NCBI GenBank assembly: GCA_040900165.1
Contig: JBBDZM010000003.1
Span: 1-44,023 of the forward strand
Direction: 5' to 3'
DNA: 44,023 nt
DNA from: BOKZ01 sp040900165
GTDB taxonomy: Bacteria; Patescibacteriota; UBA1384; 2-12-FULL-50-11
Under the pieces are notes generated by a model. That model did not search any database, was not told where the DNA came from, and saw nothing but the letters and a program-made list of their open reading frames with translations. The number at the start of each line of letters is the position of its first letter. Position 1 is the first letter of the stretch. The position numbers and the translations under genes are program-made. Positions 41,492 through 44,023 of the stretch are shown here, piece after piece.

Positions 41492-42206
41492 GCTCGACTG
41501 TCTCAAAAAAGCCGGAAATATTGCCCAAAAAGCCCACGCGGCAGCAAAATCGTTAATTGCGCCGGGCGTTAACGTCGAGGACATTGAGCAGGCAGTTAAA
41601 AAAGTGATTGTTGACGCTCAGATGCGTCCAGCTTTTCTGGGCTACAAAGGCTATCCAGCCGCAACTTGCATCTCGGTTAACGAGGAGGTAGTTCATGGGA
41701 TACCGAGCGGACGAATTCTAGAAGAAGGCGACGTTGTATCAGTTGATCTTGGTGTTGAGTACGGTGGGTATATAGTTGATACCGCCAGAACCCACCCGGT
41801 TGGTAAGGTAACAGTACCCGTTCAAAAACTTCTGGAAGTTACCAAGGAAGCACTCGCCAAGGCAATAACTAAGGCGAAAATTGGCAACAAAACTGGTGAC
41901 ATCGGCGATATTGTCCAACGAACGGTCGAAGGAGCAGGTTTTCAAATTGTTCGTGATCTAACTGGCCACGGCGTCGGTAAAACCCTCCAAGAACCGCCCT
42001 CAATACCTAATTTTGGCAAGCCAGGTAGTGGAGCTATCTTAAAAGAGGGGATGGTCTTAGCGATCGAACCAATTACCACCCTTGAGCCAACTACTATCGC
42101 CGTTAAGGCTGATGGCTGGACAATTGTGACGATGACAGGGACCGTCTCGGCCCATTATGAAGACACCGTTATTATCACCCAAAACGGCCCAGTCGTCTTG
42201 ACGTGA
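41481..42206 (+). CDS. map: Methionine aminopeptidase, type I
   Basis: A 241-aa enzyme that removes the initiator Met from new proteins. Metal ligands are visible: Asp in VSVDLGVEYGG, Asp in YIVDTARTH, His in LTGHGVGKTLQEPPSIP, Glu in LAIEPIT and Glu in HYEDTV. There is no zinc-finger extension. The start overlaps the last 11 bases of adk. The promoter of infA lies at its 3' end. Confidence 0.98.
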   Translation: MENKLDCLKKAGNIAQKAHAAAKSLIAPGVNVEDIEQAVKKVIVDAQMRPAFLGYKGYPAATCISVNEEVVHGIPSGRILEEGDVVSVDLGVEYGGYIVDTARTHPVGKVTVPVQKLLEVTKEALAKAITKAKIGNKTGDIGDIVQRTVEGAGFQIVRDLTGHGVGKTLQEPPSIPNFGKPGSGAILKEGMVLAIEPITTLEPTTIAVKADGWTIVTMTGTVSAHYEDTVIITQNGPVVLT

Positions 42207-42227
42207 CAGGGTTAATCCAGGTATAAT
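42198..42227 (+). promoter_or_regulatory. Leaderless promoter of infA
   Basis: TTGACG (42198-42203), 18-bp spacer, TATAAT (42222-42227), a perfect -10. ATG 42237 is 9 nt further on, so the mRNA would have only a few bases of leader. The -35 overlaps the map stop codon. Confidence 0.85.
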
Positions 42228-42236
42228 TTTCTCCAG

Positions 42237-42458
42237 ATGTCGGAAAAAGAAGGTGTTATTGAGCTGGACGGTCTCGTTGACGAGGCTCTGCCCAATACCC
42301 AGTTTCGCATCGTTTTAGACAATGAGCAGGTAATCACCGGCTATGTCTCGGGCAAGATTAGACGCAACCGTATCAAAATATTGCCCGGCGACAGAGTAAC
42401 GGTTGAGCTTAGCCCCTATGATTTAACTAAAGGGAGAATCACTAGAAGACTGACATGA
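42237..42458 (+). CDS. infA: Translation initiation factor IF-1
   Basis: A 73-aa OB-fold protein that binds the 30S A site. It starts MSEKEGVIELDGLVDEALPN and has the family sequence GYVSGKIRRNRIKILPGDRVTVELSPYDL-TKGRITRR. A strong promoter lies immediately upstream. The stop overlaps rpmJ by ATGA. Confidence 0.97.
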   Translation: MSEKEGVIELDGLVDEALPNTQFRIVLDNEQVITGYVSGKIRRNRIKILPGDRVTVELSPYDLTKGRITRRLT

Positions 42459-42568
42459 AAGTACACGTTGGCCTTAAACCACGCTGCCAAAAATGCAAAA
42501 TTATCCGCCGCAAGGGGGTACTTCGAGTAATTTGTGAAAATCCCCGACACAAACAGCGACAAGGTTAA
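42455..42568 (+). CDS. rpmJ: Ribosomal protein L36
   Basis: A 37-aa zinc-ribbon 50S protein: MKVHVGLKPRCQKCKIIRRK at the start, then GVLRVICENPRHKQRQG. Cys 11 and 14, Cys 27 and His 32 form the zinc site. Its overlap with infA is the normal arrangement in the alpha operon. It is shorter than 60 codons but is certain. Confidence 0.97.
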   Translation: MKVHVGLKPRCQKCKIIRRKGVLRVICENPRHKQRQG

Positions 42569-42570
42569 AA

Positions 42571-42657
42571 AGAATTATGAATTACGATTTAAGAATTATG
42601 ATTATGGACAACACTGATTTTTCTGCCCATAATTCAATATTCATAATTCAGAATTCT
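42571..42657 (+). repeat. AT-rich fold-back element C (rpmJ-rpsM spacer)
   Basis: The left arm begins AGAATTATGAATTACG (42571) and the reverse complement of the right arm (ending 42657) begins AGAATTCTGAATTATG. The arms match over about 30 nt with a few mismatches and flank a 20-nt centre. It does not share sequence with the elements at 23866 and 31985 but has the same layout and length class. Confidence 0.8.
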
Positions 42658-42683
42658 GCTGTTTCCGGAGGAAACAGCTGATG
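42658..42683 (+). promoter_or_regulatory. Hairpin presenting the rpsM Shine-Dalgarno
   Basis: GCTGTTTCC/GGAAACAGC (42658-42666, 42670-42678) with a GGA triloop; GGAGG (42667-42671) is exactly 9 nt before ATG 42681. Confidence 0.85.
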
Positions 42684-43067
42684 CCTCGAATCGCCGGAGT
42701 AAATATTCCTGATCACAAGCGTATCGAGATTGGCTTGACCTATGTTTTCGGCGTCGGTCCAAGCAACGTTAAGGTTATTTTGAAAAAAGTGGGAATCTCC
42801 GACAACCCCAAGTTCTCTGAATTAACCCAAAAGCAAGTTGACGACATGCGTAATATTGTCGAGAAAGAGATGATTGTTGAGGGCGATTTAAAGCAGACAA
42901 TTAGCCAAAATATTCGTCGTCTTAAAGAAATTAATAGCTATCGCGGTAACCGCCACACTCGCAATCTGCCGGTTCGAGGCCAGCGCACAAAAACTAACGC
43001 CCGAACCAAAAAAGGGAAGAAAGTAACTGTCGGCAGTGGACGCAAGAAATCCGACGCTAAAACCTAA
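42681..43067 (+). CDS. rpsM: Ribosomal protein S13
   Basis: A 128-aa 30S head protein. It begins MPRIAGVNIPDHKRIEIGLT and has the signature SYRGNRHTRNLPVRGQRTKTNARTKKG. Its ribosome site is at the tip of a hairpin. In E. coli S4 represses the alpha operon at exactly this position. Confidence 0.97.
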   Translation: MPRIAGVNIPDHKRIEIGLTYVFGVGPSNVKVILKKVGISDNPKFSELTQKQVDDMRNIVEKEMIVEGDLKQTISQNIRRLKEINSYRGNRHTRNLPVRGQRTKTNARTKKGKKVTVGSGRKKSDAKT

Positions 43068-43075
43068 TCATTACA

Positions 43076-43486
43076 ATGGCTGACAAAAACACCACCAGTA
43101 AAGTTGCAACCAACAAGCGTAAAAAAGTAATCCAACCAGTTAGCGATGTCCGTATTACCGTTAACTCGTCATTTAATAACACGATGGTCAGTGGTAGTGA
43201 CTACCATAACGGCAATGTCTTGGCCTGGGCATCCTGCGGATCGGTTGGTTTCAAAGGTACCAAGAAAGGCACGCCGTACGCCGCCACTACTGCGATGAAA
43301 GAAATGCTCAACAAATTAATGGAGTACAAGCCGGAGAACGCCTTTGTTTTTGTTTCCGGTGCTGGCAACGGCCGCGATGCCGCTCTGCGAGCACTCTCGG
43401 GGACGGGGATTAAGATTGTTAAAATTAAAGACGTTACACCGCTACCGCACAACGGCAGCCGTCCCAAGAAAGCTAGGAGAGTTTGA
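43076..43486 (+). CDS. rpsK: Ribosomal protein S11
   Basis: A 136-aa 30S platform protein with a Lys-rich N-terminal tail. Motifs: ITVNSSFNNTMVSGSDYHNGNVLAWASCGSVGF-type core, GTKKGTPYAATTA and the ending DVTPLPHNGSRPKKARRV. The usual Cys in the HNGCRP motif is Ser here. The stop overlaps rpsD (TGATG). Confidence 0.96.
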   Translation: MADKNTTSKVATNKRKKVIQPVSDVRITVNSSFNNTMVSGSDYHNGNVLAWASCGSVGFKGTKKGTPYAATTAMKEMLNKLMEYKPENAFVFVSGAGNGRDAALRALSGTGIKIVKIKDVTPLPHNGSRPKKARRV

Positions 43487-43977
43487 TGAAAGGCCCCCAG
43501 CAGAAAGCTAGACAGCGCAAAATCACCGAATACGGTCAGCAGTTAATCGAGAAGCAAAAGACTAAGCGAGCCTACGGTATGCGGGAAAAGCAGTTCCGAG
43601 GTTACTTTGCCAAGGCCGCTAAATTCCGTGGGACAACTGGCGAAGTATTGCTACAGACATTGGAGCGTCGTCTGGACAACGCCCTGTTTCGCTCGGGGTT
43701 TGCTAAGACTCGTCAACAGGCTCGCCAACTAGTTAGCCACCGGCACATACTGCTCAACGGCTCACGGGTGAGCATCCCATCGATTCTCGTTAAAGAAAAA
43801 GACGTGATTGAGCCGTATAAAAATACTACCCTTGAGTTTCACCCTGAAACGGCCGAGGTTGACTGGCTAAAAGTCGACAAAAAATCCGGAAAAATTACCG
43901 TCAAGCGCCTACCCGAAGGGACTGATTTGCCAATCGAATTCGATACGCAAAAGATAATTGAATTTTACTCACGATAA
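43486..43977 (+). CDS. rpsD: Ribosomal protein S4 lacking its N-terminal segment
   Basis: A 163-aa 30S assembly-initiating protein. It begins MKGPQQKARQRKITEYGQQL, which aligns near residue 40 of standard S4 (about 200 aa), so the N-terminal segment that in many bacteria has a Cys4 zinc site is absent. The remaining parts are complete: REKQFRGYFAKAAKFRG, the S4 RNA-binding motif LERRLDNALFRSGFAKTRQQARQLVSHRHI-LLNG, and the C-terminal strand region. ATG 43486 overlaps the rpsK stop, so no room remains for an upstream piece. A TTG one codon earlier is also in frame. Confidence 0.95.
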   Translation: MKGPQQKARQRKITEYGQQLIEKQKTKRAYGMREKQFRGYFAKAAKFRGTTGEVLLQTLERRLDNALFRSGFAKTRQQARQLVSHRHILLNGSRVSIPSILVKEKDVIEPYKNTTLEFHPETAEVDWLKVDKKSGKITVKRLPEGTDLPIEFDTQKIIEFYSR

Positions 43978-44023
43978 TGACTAAAATTCACTATTCTCAC
44001 GCAAGGGTTCGAATAGTAGAGTT
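43977..44023 (+). CDS. rpoA: Start of the next gene, probably RNA polymerase alpha subunit
   Basis: ATG 43977 overlaps the rpsD stop (TAATG) and the frame stays open for 15 codons to the window end (MTKIHYSHARVRIVE). The position after rpsM-rpsK-rpsD is that of rpoA in nearly all bacteria. The 15 residues are too few to identify the protein by sequence. Confidence 0.55.
   Translation, partial: MTKIHYSHARVRIVE

Noticed and set aside
43981..44023. GGTTCGAATAGT near the window end looks like a tRNA T-arm
   Set aside because: No acceptor, D or anticodon arms surround it, and the bases are in frame as the start of the gene after rpsD.

Overview
The window looks like a chromosomal segment of a Candidate Phyla Radiation (Patescibacteria) bacterium of moderate GC content. 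The reasons are the housekeeping proteins, which are trimmed versions of the usual bacterial ones (short IF-2, Obg, adenylate kinase and S4), the absence of rpmD (L30) between rpsE and rplO, very tight gene packing with TAATG and ATGA stop/start overlaps, and many small membrane or secreted proteins of unknown family. TGA is used as a normal stop, for example at the ends of rplW and map, so the recoded UGA-Gly lineages are excluded. I cannot assign a class from the sequence alone.

Layout. 1-4345 is an accessory stretch: the start of uvrB on the minus strand, a 66-aa small protein, a GT4 glycosyltransferase, a hairpin-rich convergent spacer, then three minus-strand genes (HAD phosphatase, 139-aa unknown, 69-aa membrane protein). 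4381-12295 carries gyrB-gyrA-infB and a membrane-anchored YbbR protein. 12292-15143 encodes an anchored small protein and a large secreted protein, followed by obgE. 16143-28467 holds rpoB-rpoC, then the str-type cluster rpsL-rpsG-(68-aa membrane protein)-fusA-tuf-rpsJ, closed by a terminator. 28482-30329 is an island of small transcription units (Gmad2 lipoprotein-like anchor, small membrane protein, msrA, small ORF, candidate small RNA) that separates rpsJ from the rest of the S10 operon. 30376 to the end is one long S10-spc-alpha series: rplC, D, W, B, rpsS, rplV, rpsC, rplP, rpmC, rpsQ, rplN, X, E, rpsN(Zn), rpsH, rplF, R, rpsE, rplO, secY, a LysM protein, adk, map, infA, rpmJ, rpsM, K, D and the first codons of the next gene, probably rpoA.

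The most interesting non-coding signals are three. First, three AT-rich fold-back inserts lie before rpsG, rplB and rpsM, and each ends in a different hairpin that presents the Shine-Dalgarno sequence at its apex, exactly 9 nt before the ATG. Two of the three sites are where E. coli places S7 and S4 translational feedback. Second, a stand-alone RNA of about 100 nt (30231-30329) has a near-consensus extended -10 promoter and its own terminator. Third, several genes (3918, 4306, 28515, 42237, and more weakly 1333 and 15181) have a -10 box only 6-10 nt before the start codon, so their mRNAs are probably leaderless, while other genes use strong Shine-Dalgarno sites, including rpoB, which appears to start at CUG.

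Drug-target positions are also unusual: GyrA has Leu at the Ser83 equivalent, and RpoB has Asn, Thr and Thr at the Asp516, Arg529 and Leu533 equivalents. All functional calls are from reading the sequence; no database search was run.
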